Assembly (NCBI GenBank): GCA_014549065.1 | Contig: JACDOX010000154.1 | Span: 1,057,325 to 1,121,324 of the forward strand | Source of the DNA: Cardinalis cardinalis | Lineage: Eukaryota; Chordata; Aves; Passeriformes; Cardinalidae | Direction of reading: 5' to 3' | DNA length: 64,000 bases | Shown here: piece by piece, positions 49,601 through 61,365 of the stretch | Layout: the number at the start of each line of letters is the position of its first letter | Position numbering within the stretch: position 1 is the first letter of the stretch | Notes under the pieces: generated by a model | Seen by the model: only the letters and a program-made list of their open reading frames with translations | The model's database searches: none | Told to the model about the DNA's origin: nothing | Made by a program: the position numbers and the translations under genes

Positions 49601-50799
49601 ACTCGCAGTGGAGGCACCTGCCTTTGATGTTATCCACACTACGAACCATGAAGGAGGAGGACTTTGGAACAGGGATGTGTCAAGCCCTTGGTTAAGCTGG
49701 TTTGGTTGTGAGAAGTTAGCACTGCATTGAGAAGTAAGGACACTTCCAGAGTGTTTTGCCCCTCCACTCCTGGCACGGGGCGGAGGCGACGGCTGTTGGT
49801 GTGGTGGTGTGGAGTAAGATCCCGTTCCTGAGGGAAGGCAGGCTGGAGTTGCTCATGAGAGGCAACACTGAAGGGTCTCCTCCTCCTGGCACCTGGTGAC
49901 TGTGCCGTGGCTCGTTGTCACTGTCCTGGTGGGAAGGGTCTGGCNGTTCAACGGGGTTAGTGATCAGCACCACATTTCCAGACCTCAAGGTTGATGAGTT
50001 TGGGGAGCAGGACTTTCTTAGGGTGCTTTTGAAAACAAGAATGCCACCTCCTGGAAAAATGGTCCCTGAGGAACAGCAGGGCTGTTTGCCATCCATTCCT
50101 TTCTCATGCTTTTGCCATGGAAATGCAGATGTGAGGAGGAGAGCTCTTCATGCAAGGACAAAGGGGAGCCTTTACATGGGGAATTAGATCAAGATAAGTC
50201 TACACTAACATTAAAGGCAAGTCAAAAGAAAGTTCTGGAAGGAGAAATGCAGGCCTGTAGCTGGAGGATGGGCACCTCTGTGTTTTAAGGACTCAGCAGG
50301 TGGGGACTGAGAGTTCACTTCACAAATTACCTCTTTTTGTGGAGACAGCACACTGATCAGGGGAGAAACAGGGTGAAATGTTAGTAGAACACTTGAGAAG
50401 GAACTGGCTGTGNTGCACAGACAATGGAGAAGGGAAATGAAAGCNTTTCACAAATATNTATCAGTTCATGTATATATATATACATATATNTCTTTATGTG
50501 CACAGCAAACAAGGGACTGGGGAGTTAGACAGGGGATGACAAGACCAAATCCCTCCCTTTGCATGAAAATGTGACCATCACATTGGTTGTAATCAGAGCC
50601 CAGAAACATCTGCCTGAAATGGAGTTTGACTGGGAATTACAGTACCACTGACAATTTGGCTTTGTATAAACTTTGCCGTGTGTCTATAGTTTGGCGTGAA
50701 GGAGTCCTGCCCTCCTTGAAGGGGACAGACACCAGTTGAAAGTTTCCTTTACAAAACAAAATGAAACAACTGAAGAAACCCCAATGTTTTCTCAGAACA
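46646..50799. other. Unassigned sequence downstream of XKR6
   Basis: No gene recognised in about 4.1 kb. A-runs near 49226-49238, and a TA microsatellite at 50470-50491. Some minus-strand frames (47615-47884, 48734-49060, 49716-50096) exceed 85 codons but have no domain or good splice-site pairs. Confidence 0.4.
50470..50491. repeat. TA microsatellite
   Basis: 'gtatatatatatacatatat' followed by an ambiguous base. Confidence 0.85.
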
Positions 50800-52999
50800 C
50801 TGCAAAGGATCACTGATTGAAAAAAATGTTTCTCTTCAGGTATATTCAGGCGAAGAAAGCATTCAGCTTCTTTAAACTGTTATATAAAATTGGTACTAGT
50901 TTCTTTAAATACTATCATAATTAAAAAAACCAACTGATTCCTGAAATTAAAAAAGAAATAATAATCATAATTAAAAAATATCCCTCCATGCTGATCTTCT
51001 CTTCAGAATAGGTCAGCATGGGAGTTTTGCACCCTAGACAGTTACAGTATTTCTGGAATAAAAAATTGCAATTACACACAGAAAATACTACAGCATTCAC
51101 TTAAAAATATCTCATTTTGTTGTTGTTGTTTTCCCCTCCCAAGTAGAGGGATGGTGGGATTGAAAAGATGCCCTGAAACGGGAATATTCCTTTAAAGGAG
51201 CAATACTCTCAAAACAGAAAAAGGGCGTCGGATAGACGTAAACCTGGTGATTTAACTCGAAAAAAGAAAAAAACCCAAGATATTCCAGCACAGAAACAGA
51301 ATCCGAGAGAGATGAGAATGTTCGGACACTGAGCGGGTAATTTGGAAATGTCAAGACAACCCCACAGCTTTGCCAGCATCGGAGGTGGCAGCATCTCCTG
51401 GCGGTGGAAGGCTAAGCTAAACCACGGCGCTCTCGCTACGCTCTTGAGTTTCCTCTGGTTGTTGTTTCTCGCCATGTACTTACAGTAGAGGGTGACACGA
51501 GACAGTTTTTATCAGCAGTTCCCCACACGTAACCGAGTCGAAGAATTTTTCTCAGCTAAATCACAACAACAACATCAACAGAAATAACAAAGCACCAAAT
51601 TCATCTCGAGACGTGAGTCAGTTTTACAGGTTATTACCGTTTGAAGAAGTTTTGTTGGTTGTTTTGTTGTTGTTTGTTTTTTGTGTTTTTTTGTGTTTTT
51701 TTTTAATCCCGACTTTTCATGTTTTGTTTTCCTTAAAAACAAAACAGAAACAAAACAGAAAATCAAAACCCAAAAATCCCCAAAATGGAACAAAGGATGC
51801 TTTACAATCACTTTAAGGCTCGCACTGAATGAGACATGACAGGTCTTACACGAGATTACAAATAATACATGTATGCCTTTCACAGCCTTAAAATGATACA
51901 GTAGGTCAAATTATTTTGCCAGTCACTGATCAAGTATTGTGCCTTTAAATTGACTCGCTTTTTGCTACCATGCTGAGTTTTATTATTACTGAAATAATTA
52001 TTAGATATGTGGAAATGTATATTCAGATCATGTTTTTGCTTTATAATTTTGATAATTTCACATTTTCCAGAAATCAAGGTGGCAGGCCTTATTGTGGGCT
52101 CAGACTGTTGGTATTTGCTCCACTGGAGACAGTGGGGCTTTAGCACAAGCAGTTGTTGGGAACAAGATCAGATCCTGTATTTTCACACTGATCTGGTACA
52201 ATCCCACCTTTGTACAGGGTCCATTTCCACGAGGAAAACGGTCCCAGGGTGGGGTCACCTTTATAACACCACTCGGTCAAGGCTTGGCCCAATGGTGTTA
52301 TAAATTCCTTGCCAAATTATCTTACAGACCTGATTTTGTCTTTCAGCTGTTGGAAAAATCAAACTCCATTGGGGTTGTCTTGGCTTTGCTTTCTTATCTT
52401 TTCTTTCTTATCTTTAGACATTTGGAGGGTTTTTTTCTGCTAAATTCAATATGAGCAACAGGACTTTTTTTTTTTATACATTTCTCTCTTTTTGTTGTTG
52501 TAAANTTTTTTTTTCTTTTTTTAATTTTAAGGTTTGCATTTCAGTTGGATGGTTGGATTTTCTTTTGTTTTTTTTTTCCTGGCATATAATCATCAAAGAG
52601 TTTTGCATGAGAAAGGTGACAGTACTTAATGAAACTCAGCACCTAAGGGCATAAGGCAGTTGTAGGTTTGTTTGTTTGTTTTTTTTTTTATTTTTCAATC
52701 AGCACCAATCCCATAAATAATGTTCTACACTTGGTGTACGGTATAAAACTGATGTGGAGATGCCTCCTTCTCCACCTGTGAATCCTAGGTGTGGAAGTTG
52801 AAATACTGTTTCTTGTGTGTAAAAAACAAAAGAAAAGTTTTTCTTTTTGTTTTTACTTACAAAACATAGAGAATATCTTTTTTTTTATACATACAGCAAC
52901 CAGAAAGAAAGCTTATCTGAAGGTTTGTGTTTGTTTCATGATCTGTGTTTACCGTAAACAAAAATAAGGTCCCCTCTTTAACTTTTGCTTTAAGGAGCT
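50800..52999 (-). other. XKR6: Probable 3' UTR of XKR6
   Basis: This lies directly downstream of the XKR6 stop on the minus strand. It is about 2.2 kb of AT-rich, T/A-run-rich sequence without transposons and with only one ambiguous base, as expected for a vertebrate brain-gene 3' UTR. Two AATAAA hexamers on the minus strand are at 52692-52687 and 51983-51978. The first would give a UTR of about 300 nt, the second about 1 kb. The true end cannot be decided from sequence, and the UTR may extend further. Extent is inference. Confidence 0.5.
52687..52692 (-). promoter_or_regulatory. Possible proximal poly(A) signal
   Basis: AATAAA on the minus strand about 308 nt beyond the XKR6 stop, in an A-rich context. 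Canonical hexamer, but it lies in low-complexity A-rich sequence and may be coincidental. Confidence 0.3.
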
Positions 53000-53964
53000 T
53001 TAAAGTGAAGATTCATATTGTAGCAACTCATATAAGAGAGGTCCATCTCTATACCTAATACCTACAGCTGTGGGGGTGACATATTGGAGGATGTTGATAG
53101 TTCTTCTTAACCTCCTGTCTACAAAATGAGCATCCCAGGCAGGATATCTTTTTCTTGGGATGTCAATCTTAATGAGAGGCCCCTCGGGGGGGTAGGGTCG
53201 CCCAGATGGAGTAGATGGTACCATTGCTCTCACCTGGAAAACGGGCAAGCAAGTGTCAGCTGTGAGTTCCTCCTGTTGCTCCGTGACCGCTCTGGTGGGC
53301 GTAGCCTGGGCCCCCCGGTACCCAGGGGTTTGGGGCGCCATGGGCTCAACATCGGGGGGCAAAGGAATGCCCCAGAGCAGCTCGGCGCAACAGGAGCTGG
53401 CAAAGATCTTAGCTCTTGGCCCCATGGGATGCAGCACACCATAATATAACAGCATCAAAGCTATCCCAGCAGCAAAGCTAAGAAAGACACAACACAGTGC
53501 TGGCACGGCATAGGAGTCAGTGGTGTCAGGATCTCTGTAAAAATACCAAAGGAGCGTCAAGGCAGCGTTCTCCGTCAGGACCACCGTGTAATACGCAAAC
53601 ATTCGGTATCGAGTCCGCCCTTCCTTGACATTAAACCAGCAGAAAATGTACACAATCCCTACCACCATGTTGAAGAGGATCTCCTCCCACTTAGACATGC
53701 AGAAATCTGTCCCACCATGGATGATCCAGAAAGCCATGGCACACCAATGGACCACTACAAAGATCCCAAAGTAGAGCTGGAAGATGGAAGCAAAGAGAGC
53801 AAAAGAAATAACTCGGGATGAGATGGTGAAGAGGCGCCAGAAGAGATGGATGAGGGCCCCTCTGTAGCTCATACTCTTCTTGTCGTCCCTAGAGTCCCGA
53901 AGAAGCTTGTGATAGGAGGCTAGCACCCAAGCCAGGGACATCAGGGAGGCCACAGAGGACACAC
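53000..53964 (-). CDS. XKR6: XK-related protein 6, last coding exon
   Basis: XKR6 is a multi-pass membrane protein of the XK/Kell-related family. Some members (XKR4, XKR8, XKR9) act as caspase-activated phospholipid scramblases at the plasma membrane; for XKR6 no activity is established. The exon gives the C-terminal 321 residues, about half of the roughly 640-residue protein. Hydrophobic segments lie at about 3-17, 37-62, 64-84, 97-113, 121-143 and 151-178 of the exon product. A soluble proline-rich tail follows, with the family motif PRKRYPAWDAHFVDRRLRRT and the end LLYELLQYESSL, which points to XKR6 rather than XKR4 or XKR7 (from memory of the family). The acceptor AG lies at 53966-53965 and splits a glycine codon after its first base (phase 1). 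A CTAAC branch-point match sits about 28 nt upstream (53992-53996). The stop is TAA at 53002-53000. No frameshift or ambiguous base. The earlier exons are outside the window. I noticed no caspase site. Confidence 0.95.
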
Positions 53965-55829
53965 CTGCCGGAAGACACACAGATCCACTGAGTTAGACAG
54001 GAGCTTTGGTGGAAAACATCATCTGCTCACTAAATTATTGCATCTGGGGCAGGCTCTGGAGCCTGAAGGTTCAACTCACGTCAGGTTGTCCTTACAGTCT
54101 GGAGGAGAGAAATACAGAGATATCAGTGTGGGAATTGGTAATGGTATCCAGGAGTTCTCTGACTCCTTGTCCTTATCCTCCTGAGCCACTGGATCAGCCA
54201 AGCCACCCCACCCTGGTAGTTCCAGTAGGGAACAGCCTCTGTGCTCATCCTGACTGGATCCACATTTGAGAGTTTGAAATCCAGATACCATCTAAATGCT
54301 GAAGCCCAAGTGTGAAAGTTACGTTCTTGGAGAGCAGAATCTCTCTTGGAATGCGCCACGGGAAGAGAAGGACACCTGTATTCCCTGCAGCTGCTTGGAT
54401 TCTTTTTTATTCTAAAATACTTTTTTTTTAAGCAACATTCCCATTGATTCTGCCTTATTCAGGAATCCCCATTTGCATTTGCCTTTTGGAAAAACAAGGT
54501 TTTTTGTCCCATGCAGATAAANACGTAAATCCAGGGAGCATCAAGACTCATCAATACCCTTGCAAGAGTCCCAAAACAAAGGATCTGATCTCTCCAGCAA
54601 ATCCCTGNCTTGTTTCTGGGGTGGACCCAAGACCTCTACTGGAGGTAGCTCTTCTCCAGTCTGGTCTCCTGGCTGAAGTACAAATCCAAGTCACAGTCCT
54701 GTCAGGGAGGACACAACCTGCACTAGGGTCACCTTCAGCTCCCAACACATCCTGCTGCACCCTGACATGGGGCAGAATACCCCATGATATTCCAAAGGGA
54801 CCTGGTCTTATTCTGCACCCCAATCAACATTTAAGCAATTTATTTCCTCCAGAAGATAAAGTAGTGGCCCCACCACACTTGAGAGGCTTTAAAAAACATA
54901 ATTCCATTGATTATCACAAGGGTAGATTGAATAACTCGTGGAGCAAAACATCACATTAAAAAATTAATTGAGAGATTCNTGGGAAAAGAAAGAGCTGCTG
55001 GCATCTTATNCCTTTGCCCACACTGCTCCTCACTNAACAACTGTTCTGCAGGTGAAGAAACAGATGATGGACCAAAATCCATATTTGGGAAGCTCAATAA
55101 TTTGGTAGCTATGGTTGGATTGGGCCTTAGCCAAAGATTTATCTGGGAACATCACCTTTCAAGTCCAAACGAAAAACTGCCAATGGTTCCAAGCAAAACA
55201 GTGAGAAATGCCCCTCCATCTCTGATGTGTAACTGGGTGATAGGTCCAGATCTTACTTGGCTTTTACTTCTTTAAGAAAATGCAAGGAACATCTTGCTGC
55301 AGCTGCTCAGAGTTAAAAAGGCAAAATGCCTGAAAAACCTAAATTTCTTCATCTCCTGTTTCCTTTTCTCTCTGCTCACAGGGGCTTGGCTTCCATGGGA
55401 ATGCAAATAAGGTCCACTGACTCCTCAGACCTCACTCTGTAGAATTTTTCTTGGTTTTGAGGAGNGCACCCCACCATGTAGCAGGGTTAGATTTCCCTCC
55501 TTCCAATCTATATGTGTCTGGAGGAGAGATGATGGAGAAGAAGGCCAGGAAGGATGGCAGACTCCAACTCTGCCCTCTTTGGAATTCTCACAGCCTGCAA
55601 AGTCCACCAAAACTACACCTTTTAATCAGCTCTCAGGTTTCCCTCTGAATCCTTTGTNTTTGGGCTCAAATGGACACTTGAATTTCAGACTGAAATTTAA
55701 AAAACAGCAAACAACAAAGCAGTGAGAGCAGTGGCCTTATCCAAGAGGGAAGCTTTAAGAAAATCACTATTTCCCCGGAGTTGTAAGTCCTCCCTAAGAA
55801 ACACTTGTACATAGGACTTGGGGATTCNA

Positions 55830-56220
55830 GCCACAGACTCACAGAATGGTTGGAGTTGGAATGAAGCCCTGGAGATCATCCAATCACTCTGCCAAGGTAN
55901 GATCACCTGGAGCAGGNGGCACAGGAACACATCCAGGTGGGTTTGGAATGTCTCCAGAGAGGGAACTCCATGCTCTCCCTAGGCAGCTGTTCAGTACTCT
56001 GCCACCCTCAATGTAAAGAAGTTCTTTCTCATGTTGAGGTGGAACTTCTTGTGGGTTATTTTATGGCCACTGCTCCTCATCCTGTCACTGGGCACCTCTG
56101 CAGAGAGTCTGGCACCATCCTCTGACACCCCTTGAAGGTATTTATATGGATTGTTGAGATCCCCTCTCTGCCTTCTCCAGACTGAACAGGCCCTGCTCCC
56201 TCAGTCTCTCCCCATAATGG
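55830..56220 (-). mobile_element. CR1 LINE fragment in XKR6 intron
   Basis: Antisense CR1 3' region of about 390 bp: 'cacagactcacagaatggtt', 'ggagatcatccaatcactct', 'aagaagttctttctcatgtt', 'gaggtggaacttcttgtggg', 'cagactgaacaggccctgct'. Same orientation as most other CR1 copies here, i.e. sense relative to XKR6 transcription. Confidence 0.85.
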
Positions 56221-57954
56221 ATGGAAACTCCTAAATATGAACAGCTTCATACTCAAGCAGATGTAGATTAGATTCATTTTGAACCTACAAGATGAGTTAC
56301 ATTATTGGTAGACTTTATTAACAGTTTTGGAAGGATGAATCATGCCACAAAGTTTTGTTATGTGTATAAGTACTGTTTGTTGCACTATCTCTTGGTTATT
56401 CAGTTTAAAAACTTTCCATGATTAGCCAGGAAAAAATATGTCACTTATTGCCTTATTTTACTAGAAACTTGTACAGCATTAGCTGTACCTGTACAGAGAA
56501 ACTCAAGCATCACCAACCCACAGGAGACAGATGTGTCAGCCTGGATTAAAAATGTTTCTATTGGGCTCATTTATTCTAGAAAAGAGAGAGGAATAAAATA
56601 CACCCAAAACAATCCCCCAGTTTGCACATAAAGGCTTTACCTAATGTTTTCAGGGCAGAACCCTCCACTAATCACAGCCTTTGCTGTAAATTGCTCAGAG
56701 TGCGTGCGTTGAGTCACTCGCANGGCACCCGGGCTGCTGACAGTCATCTGAATGTCTCCTCCAGCCAGCAGAGAGAGGCAGACACCCCCAGAAAGTGATT
56801 CAGCCTGTCCTGACATCGGTGTGTGGGACAGGGAGGGGTTGACTCATGCTCCCAAGGTGTCTGACTCCATCCCTTGCCAGGGGACATGCGAGCACCAGCA
56901 GTCAGGCGGGATGAGTCCCCTCCGTACAGAACAGCTCATTGTCTCTTCATCTGCACCGAGATCTGAGGGAGGCAATGAAGGATCTTTGGGCAGTTTGACA
57001 TTTTTTTGCTGTTGTTTAAAAGTTCACAAGCCTTGTGTTGAATGTGAATTTTGGCACCCCTGGTGATGAGCAGGATCTGGACCTGGGTGTGAGGGGGGAG
57101 ATCTGTAGGTGGATGTCAGCAGGAACTGTGGAGTAATGTAAAGACTTTTACATCACTCTTACTTACTACCACAGAAACTATTCCCTACATCTTTCATACA
57201 CACCTAAATGACACAGCACTTTTGTCATCTTGACCACAAGTTTCCCATTCCCAACTTTCCCTGTGACTTCTAGCCTGTGACATTTTCACACAATTTACAA
57301 TTCTCATGGAATGTGGGATAAACAATCCCTGTTTTTTCCTCTCAACTTCTCCAGACCTTATTTCTAAGAAACTTTAGAGATCACTTCAATTATAACTAAA
57401 ACAAACAGTCCTGAAAAGTTGGATCACATGAGCAATCATTTTTTATTTTGATTCTGACTCTTGCACGTGGTAACTGATGCACCTTTGCGGAGCATGAGTA
57501 GGTTTCAACTCCCTTCCAATGTTTATTTATCAAAGGGATGAGGTTGGGTAAACACTGAAGTCACTTTGAGAAAAGCTCACTCCCACTCTTCCCACTCTGT
57601 TCCCAGACTGGGGAGTGGAACATCCCCACCATGCACAACCACATCTCTGCAGGCATTCTCGAGCCAGGAGCAAATCAGCTCCTGTGGGGCTGGAAACCTT
57701 GTGGCTGCAGCTCTGGGATCTGTGTCCCACCTGCCCACAATGAGCCAGACTGGCACAGACTGGGGTTCTCTCCAAAACTCTCTGCCCTAGGAAGCCATGA
57801 GTGACACACAGGGCAAAATCAGCACTATCAAGGAGTCAAGTCCCTGGGTCTTGAATGACACAGCACAAGAAATAATCCCCCAGATTCCTTTAGGGACGAA
57901 CCCTGAAGTCCTGGCAGTGAGACATCTGCTCACCTCCATTCAGCATGAGGAGGC

Positions 57955-58045
57955 AGAGCACTATAATGTCCCATTTGACAGATGAAGCACCAAGATTTGA
58001 AGGATTTACCCAAGATCTCATATAAAATCCAAGCTAAAGCAGGGA
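57955..58045 (-). mobile_element. MIR-like relic
   Basis: 'cccatttgacagatgaagca', 'aagatttgaaggatttaccc' and 'aagatctcatataaaatcca' follow the antisense MIR core order (cccattttacagatgaggaa, ggttaagtgacttgccc, aaggtcacacagc). They are strongly diverged, and the 5' part is lost. Short, so the call is tentative. Confidence 0.4.
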
Positions 58046-58922
58046 GCAGTTCTCTTTCACATCACAGTGAGCTTGACAAGACATTTCAGACAGGATTCAG
58101 CTCCTACTGTAGAGACTCACCCCAGGGTGTCCTTGGTTAAATGATGTCTGTTTGCTCAAAGGAGGATCAAAGCTTAGTGAAACCATCACAGGTGGGAATC
58201 CAGCAATATTTGAGATGTTTTAGGATATTCCAGACCACCATGTGGAGCTGGCAGATGTGACAAATTTGCATGCAGAGGACAAGAACATTTCTGAACTGGG
58301 AGCTGGGGTGAAGGAAGGCACTCAGGGCATTTCAGATGACACCAGCTGAGACTCAAAAAAATTCTGNCTTTCTCAGGGGAGCTCAGGATCCCTCTTCAAT
58401 AATAAACACATGTAGCACAGAGACTGTGCAACAGGAAATGGCACAGAGAGATGAGAAAGCAGCGGGAAATAAGGCAGGTGTATAAAAGTTAAACTTCTGA
58501 GAATGTCAGGCCAAGGAATNGATTCCCTGAGAAAGGGAAACAAGAGCTGTTGCTTTGGATCATGAAAACCTGAGTGGACTTGAGACAGTGATCTGCTACC
58601 AGAGGAGAGGAGCCTGAACCCCTCTGAGTTCAAGGGAAACTGCAAAAGCTCACAGGAACACCCTGAATTTCATCCTGGTTTGGTTTTCCTCCTCTGGTTC
58701 CTACCCATAGTCCAGAAAAACAAAAAGTCATCTCAGATTTGTAAAAAGGCTCTTTGGGAAAAAAAACCCCATCCACATGAAAGAATCAAAGCAATGACTC
58801 CCCTGAAATTGCCATTTCTGNTTTTAAAGCCTGGGAACAAAAACAGTGCAGGGAAAGCCATCCCTGTCTATCTGGCCTATTCCTGCTATGCAGGGTTTTA
58901 CAACCACTCTAATGGAAAAAAA

Positions 58923-58923
<1 letters not shown>

Positions 58924-58955
<32 letters not shown>
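58924..58955. repeat. CA microsatellite
   Basis: Perfect (CA)16, i.e. 32 bases, flanked by 'aaaaaat' and 'aaatgaa'. Likely polymorphic between individuals. Confidence 0.95.
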
Positions 58956-58957
<2 letters not shown>

Positions 58958-61240
58958 TGAATATTTAAAATGAACAATACACCCATTCTGGCCTCACTCA
59001 GTGCTGTCCAGCTGAGGAGAGAGGATTTTCACTAGAGGTAGGTACAGTTTTCATCACAAATCCAGCTGCAGGTCGTTGGCTGCCCATAATTTGGATGCAG
59101 TTGCTGTAGCACCTTCCCTGAGCATTTCCTGTGGTGCCTGCCCCTTTAACGTTGAAAATGATGCCTGAACAGTGCTCTATTTCTTTTTTGACATTAATTC
59201 TCCTTAAGACTCCACTAAAACAAAATGGGAAGATACCAACATTTCTCCGGGGTGAGCGGGATGGCAAATATTGAGCGTGACACGAAACCTTCCCTCAGCC
59301 CCTGTGCAGAGGCAGCTCNTGCTTAATGCCAAGTGCCACATTTCAGTTCATCCCCATCCCTCCCTGGCTGCTCAGACCCCTGTGCTATGAACCCTGTTAT
59401 CCTGTTTTCCCCTTTGGGTGGCACGTTCCTCCCTGAAGCTCTGTAGGAGACGAGGAACAGGCTTTCATTTTGATGCACACAGAGTGAAAATGCATTTATA
59501 CACAAAAGAGATCAAGGCAGATCCTGCTTTTATAACAACAGGGCCTGAAAGTCACTCTCCCTCATTTTTTAATCTGATTTAGTTTGTTTGCGACAGAGTA
59601 AAAGGGGTCAGAATCAGACCCCAGGTCTGATTTTCATTGTTTCCTGATGGATTTTGATGTTTGATCTTTCTTAATTCTTTCCCATCNGAGGAGGGAATGA
59701 CTTTTGTCTTTTCCCCATTATTTTCCCTNTTTATTTNTCTCCTTAAACATGGAAAAACGTGGAACATTACTAATATATAAATAATAAAGGTCTGCACAGA
59801 CCATTTTGCCTTTCATTTTCCTCACTGGATTTCAGGACACTTCCTTAAACAGTTCCTCCAGTGTGCCTCCAGTCCAGTTGGGCAGATGGGATCTATTCCA
59901 CCTATTGTGAACATGATGCAAAAGTCTGACCCAGGAATGGCCTCCTCCCATTTATGTGACACCNCTGTGCTCTACTAAGAGCTGGAATTACCAGAGATGT
60001 AAACCCAGATCTTTACACTGGGGAGACTGGGGAGAGATATCACACCAGCGTCCTGCCCTTTGCTCTTTTCTCACAGAAAATATTTTGGTTTCATCAGGTG
60101 AGGGGTAACTTTCACATCCTCAGCACCTGCTCCCTTGCTAGNGAGATCCTCTGGGACCTTCCTCCAAGGGGTATCACATCCCCATTCTCCAGGATCCAGC
60201 TCACCTGGGCTCAGCATCACCATTCCATGAGAAATAGAAAACTGCTGATGACTGGCAAAGGCAGGAAACAAAGGGAACTCCTTTCAGGGACAGATTTTCA
60301 AGTTGGTCAGGATAACAAGAAAGTCTCCTACCACCAAATCCCACTGGAATCCCACACAAGGCTTGTGCTCAGNTTCTGTACAGGATAGCCCATGTCCAAG
60401 CTGGCACAAGGAGAGCTCTTCCACATTACACCAGAGGCACATCCATGTTCCCAAACCTTTCTCTGTGAGAAAATCCATGCCAAGGCAACTCCACAAAAGC
60501 TCACTCACATGGAGAATTACCCTCCTGCCCTTCAACAGTTAAAGTCCGGCTCATGTCCTGAAATTCTGCTTCCTAAACCCTCTCCCTTTTGCTAAATTAA
60601 GATGTCCTTGGTGACCCCAGAAAAGCTGAATCCCTCCTTAGTTCCTCCCCCAGCCCATGCCTCAGCACTGCCTTGAGGAAGCATCCATGGGGTCACGAGG
60701 GATTGTGTTTCCAAAGGCCTTGCTTTCCTGCCCTTTCATCCTGCTGCCTCTCAGCTGTCCCCAGTGCCCCTTTTCCCTGCTGCAGGAAGGGGTGACCAGC
60801 CACACTCATCTGATGTGGGCTCTCATTATCTCGGCTGCTTCTGTCGTGTCTCCTCCTATTCACGTCCTCTGTGAACTCGGGCACTCCAAACCAGCTCCAA
60901 CCCTGCAGCCATCGAGTCTTGGATCTCCTCCTGGATGCAAGCCAGAGACTGATCCTGCNGTGGGAGGCACGAGCACCCCAGGCCAAGCAGAGATGGGATA
61001 ATCCACCCTCTGTTTGGGATTGTCCTCGAATAACCTCAGTGAAGTGTCAGCCTCCTGTTCAAAATGTTGGCCCACCACATCAGGATTGGCAAAGCTCCCC
61101 CACTGTTCTAAAACCTTCTGTAGGAAGATGCCCTGTCCATCAAGTGCCTCAGTGTTTATTTCACCCCAGGAATGCTGTCTGAGACATGAGATGAGCTGTC
61201 TGGAAATGCCTCTGTCTCTCCATTGACTCTTCCTGGTGAA

Positions 61241-61365
61241 TCATGGAATGGTTTGAGAGGGAAGGGTCCTTAAATCTCATCTCATTCCAACCCCCCACCA
61301 TGGTACAGACACCTTTCACTCTCCCAGGTGGCTCAACCTGGCCCTGAACACTTCCAGGGATGGGG
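61241..61365 (-). mobile_element. CR1 LINE 3' fragment in XKR6 intron
   Basis: Antisense CR1 3' end: 'aatcatggaatggtttgaga', 'gggaagggtccttaaatctc', 'tccaaccccccaccatggta', 'ggtggctcaacctggccctg'. About 125 bp. Confidence 0.85.

Noticed and set aside
53126..53449. Plus-strand frames of 63-107 codons overlapping XKR6.
   Set aside because: They are antisense shadows of the XKR6 coding exon.
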